From: Mycobacteroides salmoniphilum
Lineage (GTDB): Bacteria; Actinomycetota; Actinomycetes; Mycobacteriales; Mycobacteriaceae
Length of the DNA: 64,000 nt
Direction: 5' to 3'
Assembly (NCBI RefSeq): GCF_004924335.1
Contig: NZ_CP024633.1
Location: 248,001 to 312,000, forward strand
Program-made: the position numbers and the translations under genes
The notes under the pieces: model-generated
Database searches by the model: none
Told to the model about the DNA's origin: nothing
What the model saw: the letters and a program-made list of their open reading frames with translations, nothing else
Part shown: one piece after another, positions 49,328 to 57,230 of the stretch
How the letters are laid out: every line of letters begins with the position of its first letter
How positions within the stretch are numbered: the first letter of the stretch is position 1

Positions 49328-50461
49328 CTACACCGACGCGGCGGCCTCGTTGAGCTCGTTGAGTGTGTTGGTGGCCTCCAGGTACTCCTGCACCCAGCGC
49401 TCGATGACCGCGGCCGACTTCTCCACCTTGGTGAACTGGCCGACAACCTGGCCGATCGGGTTGAAGGCGACATCGATGCTCTGATCCGGGTACTTGTTGG
49501 TCGCCGCGACGGCCATCCCGGAAACCATGTACTGCAACGGCATTCCGAGCGGTTCCGGGTTACCTTCGGTCTCCCACGCCACGGTCCAGTCGTTGCGCAG
49601 CATGCGCGCGGGCTTACCCGTGAACGAGCGGCTGCGCACGGTATCGCGGCTGCCCGCCTTTGCGTACGTCTCCTGCTGGACCGACGTAGTGTGTGCCTCC
49701 TCGACCATCAGCCACTGCGAACCGGTCCACGCTCCCTGCGCGCCCAACGCCAGCGCCGCCGCGACCTGGGCGCCACTGCCGATTCCGCCAGCGGCCAGCA
49801 CGGGTACGGGGGCGACGGCCTTGACGACCTCCGGCCACAGCACGATAGAGCCCACATCACCGCAGTGGCCGCCGGCTTCGCCGCCCTGGGCGATGATGAT
49901 GTCCACTCCGGCGTCGGCATGCTTGCGGGCTTGCTTGGCCGAGCCGCACAAGGCCGCGACCTTGCGACCGGCGTCGTGAATCTGCCGGATCATGTCGGGC
50001 GGAGGAGTGCCGAGTGCATTGGCGATGAGCGTCATCTTGGGGTGCTTGAGCGCGATCTCCACCTGCGGGGTAGCGGTGGCCTCGGTCCAGCCCAGCAGCT
50101 GCAGGGCGTTGTCATTGCCCTCCTCCATCGGCACGCCGTGGTCGGCGAGGAGCTTGCGGCCGAAGTCCAGGTGCTCCTGCGGCACCATCGACTGGAGCAT
50201 CTTGGTGAGCTCCTCGGCCGGCATGTTCGCGTCCATGCCCTCGTATTTGTTGGGTATGACGATGTCGACGCCATACGAGTGGTCACCGATGTGCTCGTCG
50301 ATCCACTTGAGCTCGATCTCGAGCTGCTCGGGGGTGAACCCGACGGCGCCCAGCACGCCGAAGCCACCGGCCTTGCTCACCGCGACGACGACGTCGCGAC
50401 AGTGCGTGAAGGCGAAAATCGGGAACTCGATGCCGAGCTCGTCGCAGATGGGGGTATGCAT
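49328..50461 (-). CDS. Nitronate monooxygenase-like flavoprotein (NPD family)
   Basis: A 377-residue FMN-dependent enzyme of the 2-nitropropane dioxygenase/enoyl reductase group. It has an N-terminal TPICDELGIEFPIFAF, KAGGFGVLGAVGF, and the phosphate-binding IIAQGGEAGGHCGDVGS and PVLAAGGIGSGAQVAAALALGAQGAWTGSQW. AAGGA is 6 bp before the ATG at 50461. A sequence matching the KstR consensus lies 74 bp upstream, so it probably belongs to the cholesterol-catabolism regulon, like the similar M. tuberculosis Rv1894c. Confidence 0.85.
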   Translation of the reverse strand: MHTPICDELGIEFPIFAFTHCRDVVVAVSKAGGFGVLGAVGFTPEQLEIELKWIDEHIGDHSYGVDIVIPNKYEGMDANMPAEELTKMLQSMVPQEHLDFGRKLLADHGVPMEEGNDNALQLLGWTEATATPQVEIALKHPKMTLIANALGTPPPDMIRQIHDAGRKVAALCGSAKQARKHADAGVDIIIAQGGEAGGHCGDVGSIVLWPEVVKAVAPVPVLAAGGIGSGAQVAAALALGAQGAWTGSQWLMVEEAHTTSVQQETYAKAGSRDTVRSRSFTGKPARMLRNDWTVAWETEGNPEPLGMPLQYMVSGMAVAATNKYPDQSIDVAFNPIGQVVGQFTKVEKSAAVIERWVQEYLEATNTLNELNEAAASV

Positions 50462-50534
50462 GGCCATTCCTTGGGTGGGTGGTGGGAATCGATCGGTCGG
50501 GCAGGGATGAGAAGGAAATCGTACGTCAGAAAAC

Positions 50535-50548
50535 TGGAACGTGTTCTA
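50535..50548. promoter_or_regulatory. KstR box
   Basis: TGGAACGTGTTCTA fits the KstR consensus TNNAACNNGTTNNA at every fixed position. It lies upstream of the leftward flavoprotein gene and 85 bp before the rightward amt gene, in a 171-bp gap with no other gene. Confidence 0.65.
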
Positions 50549-50632
50549 GTTTAGATCAGGTCGTGCGCGCACGGGCGGCGGCTTCCCTACACTCACGCTG
50601 ACCTAATCGCACGATCCGGGAGTAGCCAGCAC

Positions 50633-51958
50633 ATGTTTCCGCATATGGGAGTGCCCGACGCGGCCAATACCGCCTGGGTGCTGACGAGTGCCGCACTGGT
50701 GCTCCTGATGACCCCGGCATTGGCCTTCTTCTACGGCGGCATGGTGCGCGCCAAGAGCGTCCTCAACATGATGATGATGTGCTTCTCGGCCGTCGCCGTG
50801 GTGTGGGTGCTCTGGGTGGCCTATGGGTACTCGATGGCGTTCGGCACCGACATGGGTGGCGGGTTGCTTGGCGATCCGTTCCAATTCGCCGGATTGCAGC
50901 ACTTGTTCGAAGGCGATTACAAGGCGTCCTCGGTTCCGCTGTGGGGGCCGACCAAGATCCCGGCATTGGTGTTCGTCATGTTCCAGGCCGGGTTCGCCAT
51001 GGTGACGGTGGCGCTGATCGCGGGTGCGGTCGCCGATCGCATGCGCTTCCTCCCCTGGATCGCTTTCACGGCGCTATGGGCAACCCTGGTCTACTTCCCG
51101 GTGGCGCACTGGGTGTTCGCGGTCAAGGGCACCACTGCCGAGAAGGGCGGATGGCTCGCGAACCTGGGCGTCATCGACTTCGCCGGCGGCACCGCGGTGG
51201 AGATCAACTCGGGCGCCGCCGGTCTGGCGCTGGCGATCATCCTCGGCAAGCGGCACGGCTGGCCGCGCGAGGCGATGCGTCCGCATAACCTGCCCGCGGT
51301 GATGCTCGGAGCGGGGCTGCTGTGGTTCGGTTGGTTCGGGTTCAACGCGGGGTCGGCATTGGCCGCCGACGGCACCGCGGCGCTTGTCATCGCCAACACC
51401 CTTGGCGCGGGGGCAATGTCGATGGCGGCCTGGTTGCTGGTCGAGAAGATCCGGCACGGCAAGCCGACCTCCTTCGGTGCCGCCTCGGGTGTGGTGGCGG
51501 GGCTCGTGGCTATCACGCCCTCCTGTTCGTCGGTCACCCCGATTGGCGCCCTGGTCATCGGCGCGGTAGCGGGCGCCTTCAGCTCGCTGGCCATCGAGCT
51601 GAAATACCGTTGGGGATATGACGACTCGCTCGACGTCGTGGGCGTGCACCTGGTCGGTGGCATCGTCGGCACGCTGATGATCGGTGTCGTCGGCAGTGCC
51701 GCGGCCCCCGCCGGTGTCAACGGGCTGCTGTACGGCGGTGGGTTGCATCAGTTCTGGTTGCAGCTCGTGGCGGTGGCCGCGGTGCTCACCTACTCGGTCG
51801 CGGTTACCGGGCTTATCGGGCTGGGCCTGCGGCATTCCATGGGTATTAGGTCGCATCCGCAGCACGAGTCCGATGGTCTCGACGATGCCGAGCATGCGGA
51901 GTCGGCCTACGAGCTGGCCACCACTCGCGGTGGCGGGCTCATTAACCCTGGGCGCTGA
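50633..51958 (+). CDS. amt: Ammonium transporter
   Basis: A 441-residue Amt/MEP/Rh channel with about 11 membrane helices. Family motifs include FFYGGMVRAKSVLNMMMMCF, FAGGTAVEINSGAAGLALAI, GAGLLWFGWFGFNAGSAL and VHLVGGIVGTL. The twin pore His residues fall in AHWVFAVKG and GVHLVGG. No glnB/glnK gene is adjacent, unlike many amt loci. It overlaps the convergent methyltransferase-like gene by 17 bp. Confidence 0.94.
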   Translation: MFPHMGVPDAANTAWVLTSAALVLLMTPALAFFYGGMVRAKSVLNMMMMCFSAVAVVWVLWVAYGYSMAFGTDMGGGLLGDPFQFAGLQHLFEGDYKASSVPLWGPTKIPALVFVMFQAGFAMVTVALIAGAVADRMRFLPWIAFTALWATLVYFPVAHWVFAVKGTTAEKGGWLANLGVIDFAGGTAVEINSGAAGLALAIILGKRHGWPREAMRPHNLPAVMLGAGLLWFGWFGFNAGSALAADGTAALVIANTLGAGAMSMAAWLLVEKIRHGKPTSFGAASGVVAGLVAITPSCSSVTPIGALVIGAVAGAFSSLAIELKYRWGYDDSLDVVGVHLVGGIVGTLMIGVVGSAAAPAGVNGLLYGGGLHQFWLQLVAVAAVLTYSVAVTGLIGLGLRHSMGIRSHPQHESDGLDDAEHAESAYELATTRGGGLINPGR

Positions 51959-52556
51959 ACCTGCCGATTCCTGGCAGGAATCGTCCGACCCGGGCTGCGT
52001 AGTCGCGGTAGGTCCTGCCGTGTGCCGCCAGGAGATAGGGCTCCTCAACCACGCGCACCTGCAGTTCGATGGACGTGACGAGTAGCACGAAACCACTGAG
52101 GGCCAACGGGTTCGGGGTCATGAGGGCGGACCCGGCGGCGAACGTCAGCATTGCCGTGAAGATCGGGTTGCGGACCCATCCGAAAACGCCGGTGCTCACC
52201 AACGTGGTGGTCTCCCGGGTGTCGACGCCTACCCGCCAGGATTCGCCCATGGTGTGTTGCGCCCAGACAGTCGCGGCGATTCCCGCCGTGGCCAGTGCGA
52301 TTCCCGTGATCTGCAGAGGCCGGCTATCCAGCAGCGTAAGGGGAGTGATGAGCCCCCTGAGCTGCAGAATCGGTGCGAGCACGGCGATCGCTATCGCGGC
52401 GATGAAGCCCACCCCCGCGAGCCATTCGCGTGAGCCGGGGCGCCCATGGAATCCGTGGATCCCGGTGGAGCCGGTTGCGCGCCACTGTCGGTAGCTCTTC
52501 CAGCCGAGCCCAGCAGCGATGAAGATCAGATACAGGACGAGCGCCGCCGTGGCCAT
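51942..52556 (-). CDS. Isoprenylcysteine carboxyl methyltransferase family membrane protein
   Basis: A 204-residue membrane protein with four to five helices and the ICMT/phospholipid methyltransferase C-terminal signature: TTLVSTGVFGWVRNPIF, then RVVEEPYLLAAHGRTYRDYAARVGRFLPG. Bacterial members methylate small or lipid substrates with SAM; the target is unknown. GAGGGAGG precedes the ATG at 52556. Confidence 0.8.
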   Translation of the reverse strand: MATAALVLYLIFIAAGLGWKSYRQWRATGSTGIHGFHGRPGSREWLAGVGFIAAIAIAVLAPILQLRGLITPLTLLDSRPLQITGIALATAGIAATVWAQHTMGESWRVGVDTRETTTLVSTGVFGWVRNPIFTAMLTFAAGSALMTPNPLALSGFVLLVTSIELQVRVVEEPYLLAAHGRTYRDYAARVGRFLPGIGRFSAQG

Positions 52557-52577
52557 GGGCCTCCCTCTATTGATGCA

Positions 52578-52615
52578 TACATTCGCATGTAACAATACTT
52601 GAGTGCGAGTGTCAA
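52578..52615 (-). promoter_or_regulatory. Promoter and overlapping palindrome of the ICMT-family gene
   Basis: On the minus strand TTGACA (52615-52610) and TTACAT (52592-52587) are spaced by 17 bp. The -10 overlaps an inverted repeat TACAT-N4-ATGTA (52578-52591), a possible repressor site. Confidence 0.5.
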
Positions 52616-52646
52616 CACCGTGAAGGGTCTCGAGGTGACTAGCCGG

Positions 52647-53216
52647 CTACCGTTGCCACAGCTGCCACGTGCTGGTCGCGGAGTCGTATCCGCGTGCTCG
52701 CTCTGCTGCTTCGGCCACGGTTCGGCCCACGGTCAGCTCGTAGAAGAACAGCACCGTGACAAGAAATGCGGCATGCCCGTCGGGTGCTTCTTGTGGCGCG
52801 AAGTAGCCGGCCGCGCCCGCGTCCAGGAATGCGTCCGCGAGTTCTGCGCTCCCCGTTTCGCACCCGATGGACACCACGAAACTTCCGGTAAGCCGCAGGT
52901 GCCGGCGCACCTCGTCGGCACCCATCAGCCCGGTAAACGGTTGTTCGGAAGCTATCGGCTCGCCGAGCTCGGGGAGCAAGATCCGGCCGTCGTCTCCGTG
53001 GCAGCCCAGGATCACAAAGGGCGCGACCGGCCGGTCACTGCCGAGCGCCGCGACAATATGGCGGGATTGTCCGATGGGGTGATAGTGCACTCTGATTCCG
53101 AACTCTTCCAACGCGTCTCGCAGCGGCCGCGCCGAGGAATCATCGATATCGATGAGGTCGACTTCCGTCCAAGCCAGCGCTCCGGCGACAACATCATCAA
53201 TACGCGACTGTGGCAC
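52647..53216 (-). CDS. CHAT/caspase-like fold protein
   Basis: A 189-residue protein without signal peptide. The C-terminal two thirds resemble a CHAT (caspase HetF-associated) peptidase domain: FVILGCHGDDGRILLPEL gives the His of the dyad (His73), SFVVSIGCETGSAELADAFLDAGA gives the Cys (Cys119), and DGHAAFLVTVLFFYELTVGRTVAEAAERAR matches the C-terminal helical part. It stands alone, without the usual TPR fusion. Start GTG at 53216. Proteolytic activity and target are not known; this reading rests on motif order only. Confidence 0.55.
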   Translation of the reverse strand: MPQSRIDDVVAGALAWTEVDLIDIDDSSARPLRDALEEFGIRVHYHPIGQSRHIVAALGSDRPVAPFVILGCHGDDGRILLPELGEPIASEQPFTGLMGADEVRRHLRLTGSFVVSIGCETGSAELADAFLDAGAAGYFAPQEAPDGHAAFLVTVLFFYELTVGRTVAEAAERARGYDSATSTWQLWQR

Positions 53217-53349
53217 GCGTGGCAGCTTAGGCGCCGATCCCGGAGTCGGCCACCGAGATTTGTCCGCAATGTTGCTGAAAGGTACTGCAGTAATGCCTGT
53301 CTGGATTGTCCACTCGGCGGTGACACCTCTGCTCTAGGCTCCTGCAGAT

Positions 53350-54024
53350 ATGAGGACTGTTCTGGGGGTGGCGTCTTTCCTTTGTGTGCTGGCGACGGCA
53401 GTGGCGCCGGTCGGTACCGCCTCGGCGAATCCCGACGAGCTTCCCGTTCTGGTGGACGCGTTGCCCGGCCTGATGCTTGAGCCCGGGGACGTGGGTCCTG
53501 TGATGGGAGCCGGCATGCATGTGTCCGGAGATTGGGCTGGGCTGGTGTCGGATCGGACCGACAGACCCGAATGCGGCAGTGTGGTTTTCGCATCGACGGC
53601 AAGCTATGAATCGTCCAATTACTTGTCCGGGCGGTACCGCTCCTTGGTGGACAGTCCGAGTTGGACGCGCCTGGTGGACCAGAGCATGGTGATCTTTCCC
53701 GAGTGGTCGGATGCGACGGACTTCGCGCTTAGTGAGGCGGATCGCTGGCGCGCCTGTGAGAACCAGCGGGTCACTTCGCTTCTGGCGCAGCCGGACGGAA
53801 GCACGCGTCGTGAATGGGTGCAGCTTCGCAAGATCGTCCAGGTGCAGGAGGTTCTGGTGGTCGGCTACGCGTGGCCGACAGATTTCGGTGGAGTTATGTA
53901 CTGCCAGCACGCGCTGGCGCCGCTGCGGAACGTGGCTATCGACGTGCGGGCGTGCGCGGAACGGGACGGTAGCCGAGCCCTCGACCTCATTCTGGGTCTT
54001 CTGCCTCGAGTGGCCCGGGCATAG
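53350..54024 (+). CDS. Secreted PknH-sensor-like protein 3
   Basis: A 224-residue protein with signal peptide (ends near ASANP). It has LPGLMLEPGDVGPVMGAGM, the shared TDRPECGSVVFAS.ASYESSNY block, LVDQSMVIFPEWSDATDFALSEADRWRACE, and Cys residues at MYCQHAL and DVRACAE. These agree with the sensor-like proteins at 55044 and 55710. It lies 51 bp upstream of the PfkB kinase gene on the same strand. Confidence 0.72.
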   Translation: MRTVLGVASFLCVLATAVAPVGTASANPDELPVLVDALPGLMLEPGDVGPVMGAGMHVSGDWAGLVSDRTDRPECGSVVFASTASYESSNYLSGRYRSLVDSPSWTRLVDQSMVIFPEWSDATDFALSEADRWRACENQRVTSLLAQPDGSTRREWVQLRKIVQVQEVLVVGYAWPTDFGGVMYCQHALAPLRNVAIDVRACAERDGSRALDLILGLLPRVARA

Positions 54025-54074
54025 GAGAAGTGAAAGGCGCTGCGAGAAAACTGGTCCCGGGTAGCCTCGGGAAC

Positions 54075-55001
54075 GTGCCCGACAGAGATGGCCTCATCGT
54101 CTGCGGCGAGACACTGGTGGACGTGGTGCCCGCGTCCGATGGGCTGTGGCGATCGATACCCGGAGGGGGCCCGTACAACACCGCTGTCGCGGCTGCCAAG
54201 CTCGGCATGCGGACCGCGCTGCTCACGCACGTGTCCCGCGATGCGTTCGGGCGCCAGTGCATCGACAACCTGGCCGAGGCTGGTGTCGACGAGTCGTTGG
54301 TGATGCGGCACGAGGTCCCGACGACATTGGCCATTGCGGAATTCGACGAGCGCGGCGTCGCGCGGTATCGGTTCTATTGGCAGGGAACCACCAATGATGT
54401 TGATCCGCTGTTACTTCCAGATCCAGCGCCAGCCCCGGTGGCGATCTGGGCGGGTTCGATCGCCAGCGTCCTCTGGCCGGGCCGCGAGGCGCTACGGGCC
54501 TGGATTGTCGAGCATTATTCGGACACCCCGCTCACCTTCGATGTGAACGTGCGCCCGACGCTTCTCGGTGACAGAGAAACGTACGCCGCGCGCATCGCCC
54601 CGTGGTTGTCCATTGCGGAGGTGGCGCGGGCCAGCACCGAAGACCTCGAATTCCTGTACCCGGGTGCTTCGGTCGAGGACGTGGTTGGCCGCTGGTTCGA
54701 CGAGCACTCGCGCATGGGAATCGCGTTGGTCACCTGCGGGCCGGCGGGATCGCTGGCCTTCCGGCGGGGCGAGTCACGGCCGCTGCCCATTCCGGCTCAT
54801 GAGGTCATCGTCGTCGATACCGTCGGGGCCGGCGACACCTACACCGGCGCCTTCCTCGACGGGTTCTATCGGCGGCGGCTCGCGTTGCCCGAGGCATTGC
54901 GCCGCGCGGCAGTGGCGTCGGCGCTGACCTGCACCCGGCCCGGGGCGCAGCCACCGGATGCGGCCGAGCTGGCCAAGGAGCTGCGTCGCGTCGCGTCCTA
55001 G
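54075..55001 (+). CDS. PfkB-family carbohydrate kinase (fructokinase-like)
   Basis: A 308-residue sugar kinase: VCGETLVDVVPASDG at the start, IPGGGPYNTAVAAAKLG (PfkB signature 1), FDVNVRPTLLGDR and VDTVGAGDTYTGAFLDGF (signature 2 with the catalytic Asp). The closest general type is fructokinase/ribokinase. The GTG at 54075 begins just before the conserved start; a GTG at 54030 has AGGAG only two bases upstream and is less likely. Confidence 0.82.
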   Translation: MPDRDGLIVCGETLVDVVPASDGLWRSIPGGGPYNTAVAAAKLGMRTALLTHVSRDAFGRQCIDNLAEAGVDESLVMRHEVPTTLAIAEFDERGVARYRFYWQGTTNDVDPLLLPDPAPAPVAIWAGSIASVLWPGREALRAWIVEHYSDTPLTFDVNVRPTLLGDRETYAARIAPWLSIAEVARASTEDLEFLYPGASVEDVVGRWFDEHSRMGIALVTCGPAGSLAFRRGESRPLPIPAHEVIVVDTVGAGDTYTGAFLDGFYRRRLALPEALRRAAVASALTCTRPGAQPPDAAELAKELRRVAS

Positions 55002-55043
55002 AGTTCAATACACAGCAATCGAGGGCTAGGGAGGGGGAAGCGC

Positions 55044-55706
55044 ATGCGATCGGTGGTGGGTGCGCTGATGGTGGCGCTGGGCGCCGTCTACCCGGCCGTC
55101 GCACGCGCCGAACCTTCGCCACACGTGCCGCCCGCGGCGATCGACCGCCTCATGTTCACCCAGCGGGAGGCCGAACAGGTCATGGGCGTCGGTCTACCCA
55201 ACATCCACCGGCAGAGTGCGACCTTCGCATCGGATACCGATCGGCCGGATTGTGGAAGCGTTGTGTTGGCTTCTGTGTCGAGCTACGACCGATCCTCCTA
55301 CGTGGCGGCGCACTCCCAAGCACTATGGGATCACTCCGGCTGGTTCACCTTGGTCGATCAAAGTGTCGCGGTGTTCAGCACGGATGAGGAGGCCCGAGAC
55401 TTCGCGCGGACCGAGGCCGATCGCTGGCGCAAGTGTGAACAGCAGACGATCAATGTCTCCGAGCAGTCGATCGACGGCACCACTCTGGCGGCGACCGTGG
55501 ACATCCGCGGCGTCACGCAGGTCGACAACGTCTTGGCCGTCGGCTACGGAAGGAACGATGCCGCGTACGCGGCATGCCAGCACGTGCTTCTCGGAGAACG
55601 CAATGTCGCCATCGATATTCGTACCTGCTCAACGGTGTCGAAAAGTGGTGGTGAGCGCGCCTTCGAATTGATGAAGATCGTCGGCCCGCGGGTGTGGGAG
55701 GTCTGA
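55044..55706 (+). CDS. Secreted PknH-sensor-like protein 4
   Basis: A 220-residue protein with signal peptide (ends near ARAEP). It shares VPPAAIDRLMFTQREAEQVMG, TDRPDCGSVVLASVSSYDRSSY, LVDQSVAVFSTDEEARDFARTEADRWRKCE, AACQHVLLGERNVAIDIRTC and a C-terminal KIVGPRVWE with the next gene. It belongs to a tandem set and probably has two disulfides. Ligand unknown. Confidence 0.74.
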   Translation: MRSVVGALMVALGAVYPAVARAEPSPHVPPAAIDRLMFTQREAEQVMGVGLPNIHRQSATFASDTDRPDCGSVVLASVSSYDRSSYVAAHSQALWDHSGWFTLVDQSVAVFSTDEEARDFARTEADRWRKCEQQTINVSEQSIDGTTLAATVDIRGVTQVDNVLAVGYGRNDAAYAACQHVLLGERNVAIDIRTCSTVSKSGGERAFELMKIVGPRVWEV

Positions 55707-55709
55707 GCC

Positions 55710-56354
55710 ATGAGGACATCGGCAATGACGGTCGTGCTGATGGCGGCCGGGGTGTTTATGGCGCCACCCGCTCACACCGAACCGGGATCGATCGTGCCGC
55801 CCGCAGCGATCGATGATCTGATGGTGACGCCACAAGAGGCGTCTTCGGTTATGGGAGCGGCTTTTCCGATCGTCGATCGACTTAACGCCCTCTCCGATCT
55901 GACGACGGACAGACCGGACTGCGGCAGCGTGGTCCGCCCGTCGGTGGCCACCTACGACCGCGGCCCGTACATGGCCGCGCACGAGCAGTACTTGCAGGAC
56001 AGCTCACCGTGGAACGTGCAGCTTGCACAAAGTATCGCTGTCTTCCCCACGGATGCTGAGGCACGGGACTTCGCCTTCAGCGAGATGAACATGTGGTTGA
56101 GGTGTGCGAAGCAAACCGTGCACGACTCCGCGCAGTGGAGGTACGTGATCGGCTCGTTGCACCGAGATGATGACGCGGTAGTTGGTTCCTACGTGATGAT
56201 TACGAACGACGGAGCGCGCATGTCCTGCTCGCGTCTGCTGGCCAGGGTTCGCAACACCGCGACCGATCTACGCGGATGCTCGGCGGGCCCGGAAAGTTAC
56301 CAACGGCTGCTGGGGATCGCGAAGATCATCGGACCCCGTTACGACGCCGCCTGA
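55710..56354 (+). CDS. Secreted PknH-sensor-like protein 5
   Basis: A 214-residue close paralogue of the previous protein, 3 bp after its stop: VPPAAIDDLMVTPQEASSVMG, TDRPDCGSVV, QSIAVFPTDAEARDFAFSEMNMWLRCAK, MSCSRLLARVRNTATDLRGC and KIIGPRYDA. Signal peptide ends near HTEPG. It converges with nagA, overlapping by 16 bp. Confidence 0.74.
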   Translation: MRTSAMTVVLMAAGVFMAPPAHTEPGSIVPPAAIDDLMVTPQEASSVMGAAFPIVDRLNALSDLTTDRPDCGSVVRPSVATYDRGPYMAAHEQYLQDSSPWNVQLAQSIAVFPTDAEARDFAFSEMNMWLRCAKQTVHDSAQWRYVIGSLHRDDDAVVGSYVMITNDGARMSCSRLLARVRNTATDLRGCSAGPESYQRLLGIAKIIGPRYDAA

Positions 56355-57223
56355 ACACGCACCGCACGTAGGGGATTGACCGAGGTTTGTAGGGTGGCCA
56401 CCGCGGGGTCGGCCTGGGTCACCGCGAACCGGTACAGGTCGGCCATGCTCGCGGTGCTCCCCGCGATCGTGCCATCGGGCAGCCGCGCCTCGCCGCAGGC
56501 CACGGTGACCGGCAATTGTCCCAATTGATAAGCACCGTCCGGCATTCCGGCCGCACACATCGCATCGGTGACAAGCGCGATCCGGTCGGGGCCCACCGTG
56601 GCCAGCACCATTCGGTAGATCGCGGGGTGGACGTGGACACCGTCGGCGATCAACTCGATGGTCACCTCGGGGCTTTCCAGGAGCGCCGGGATGGGGCCGG
56701 GCTCGCGGTGGTGGATCGGGCGCATCGCGTTGAAGAGATGGGTGGCAACCGTCGCGCCAGACGAAATGGCCTGCAATGTCTGTTCGTACGTGGCATCGGT
56801 ATGTCCCACCGCGGCCACCACGCCCCGCGCGACGAGTAACTCGATGGCCGGGATCGCGCCCGGTAGCTCGGGCGCAATGGTGACCATCCGAATGTGCCCG
56901 GCCCCCGCGTCCAGCAGCAGCTCCAGCTCGGCGAGGTCCGGTGTGCGCAGCAGACGTGGATCGTGAGCACCGGCGTACCGCGGTGACAGCCAGGGGCCTT
57001 CGAGGTGTATCCCGGCGATGCCATCGCCGCCCGCCATCCCGGCAAGCACACGCACGGCGCCGAGCATCTCATCGGGCGCCAGGGTCACCAGGCTGGCCAG
57101 CATGCCGACGGTGCCATGTGACCGATGCCATTCTGCAGCAACACGATTGGCTTCAGGATTGTCTCCAAATGACGCACCGCCACCGCCGTGCACGTGCATA
57201 TCGAAGAACCCGGGCATGGTCAC
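56339..57223 (-). CDS. nagA: N-acetylglucosamine-6-phosphate deacetylase, short form
   Basis: A 294-residue amidohydrolase that converts GlcNAc-6-P to GlcN-6-P and acetate. Metal and catalytic residues are present: MHVHGGGG (HxH), IHLEGPWLS (Glu), VGHTDAT (His), ATHLFNAM (His) and LVTDAM (catalytic Asp). The protein is much shorter than normal (about 380): it starts directly at the barrel and lacks both the N-terminal and most of the C-terminal beta-sandwich segment. It lies 7 bp after the SIS-domain gene. The intact catalytic set suggests function despite the missing domain. Confidence 0.85.
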   Translation of the reverse strand: MTMPGFFDMHVHGGGGASFGDNPEANRVAAEWHRSHGTVGMLASLVTLAPDEMLGAVRVLAGMAGGDGIAGIHLEGPWLSPRYAGAHDPRLLRTPDLAELELLLDAGAGHIRMVTIAPELPGAIPAIELLVARGVVAAVGHTDATYEQTLQAISSGATVATHLFNAMRPIHHREPGPIPALLESPEVTIELIADGVHVHPAIYRMVLATVGPDRIALVTDAMCAAGMPDGAYQLGQLPVTVACGEARLPDGTIAGSTASMADLYRFAVTQADPAVATLQTSVNPLRAVRVQAAS

Positions 57224-57230
57224 TGTCGCT

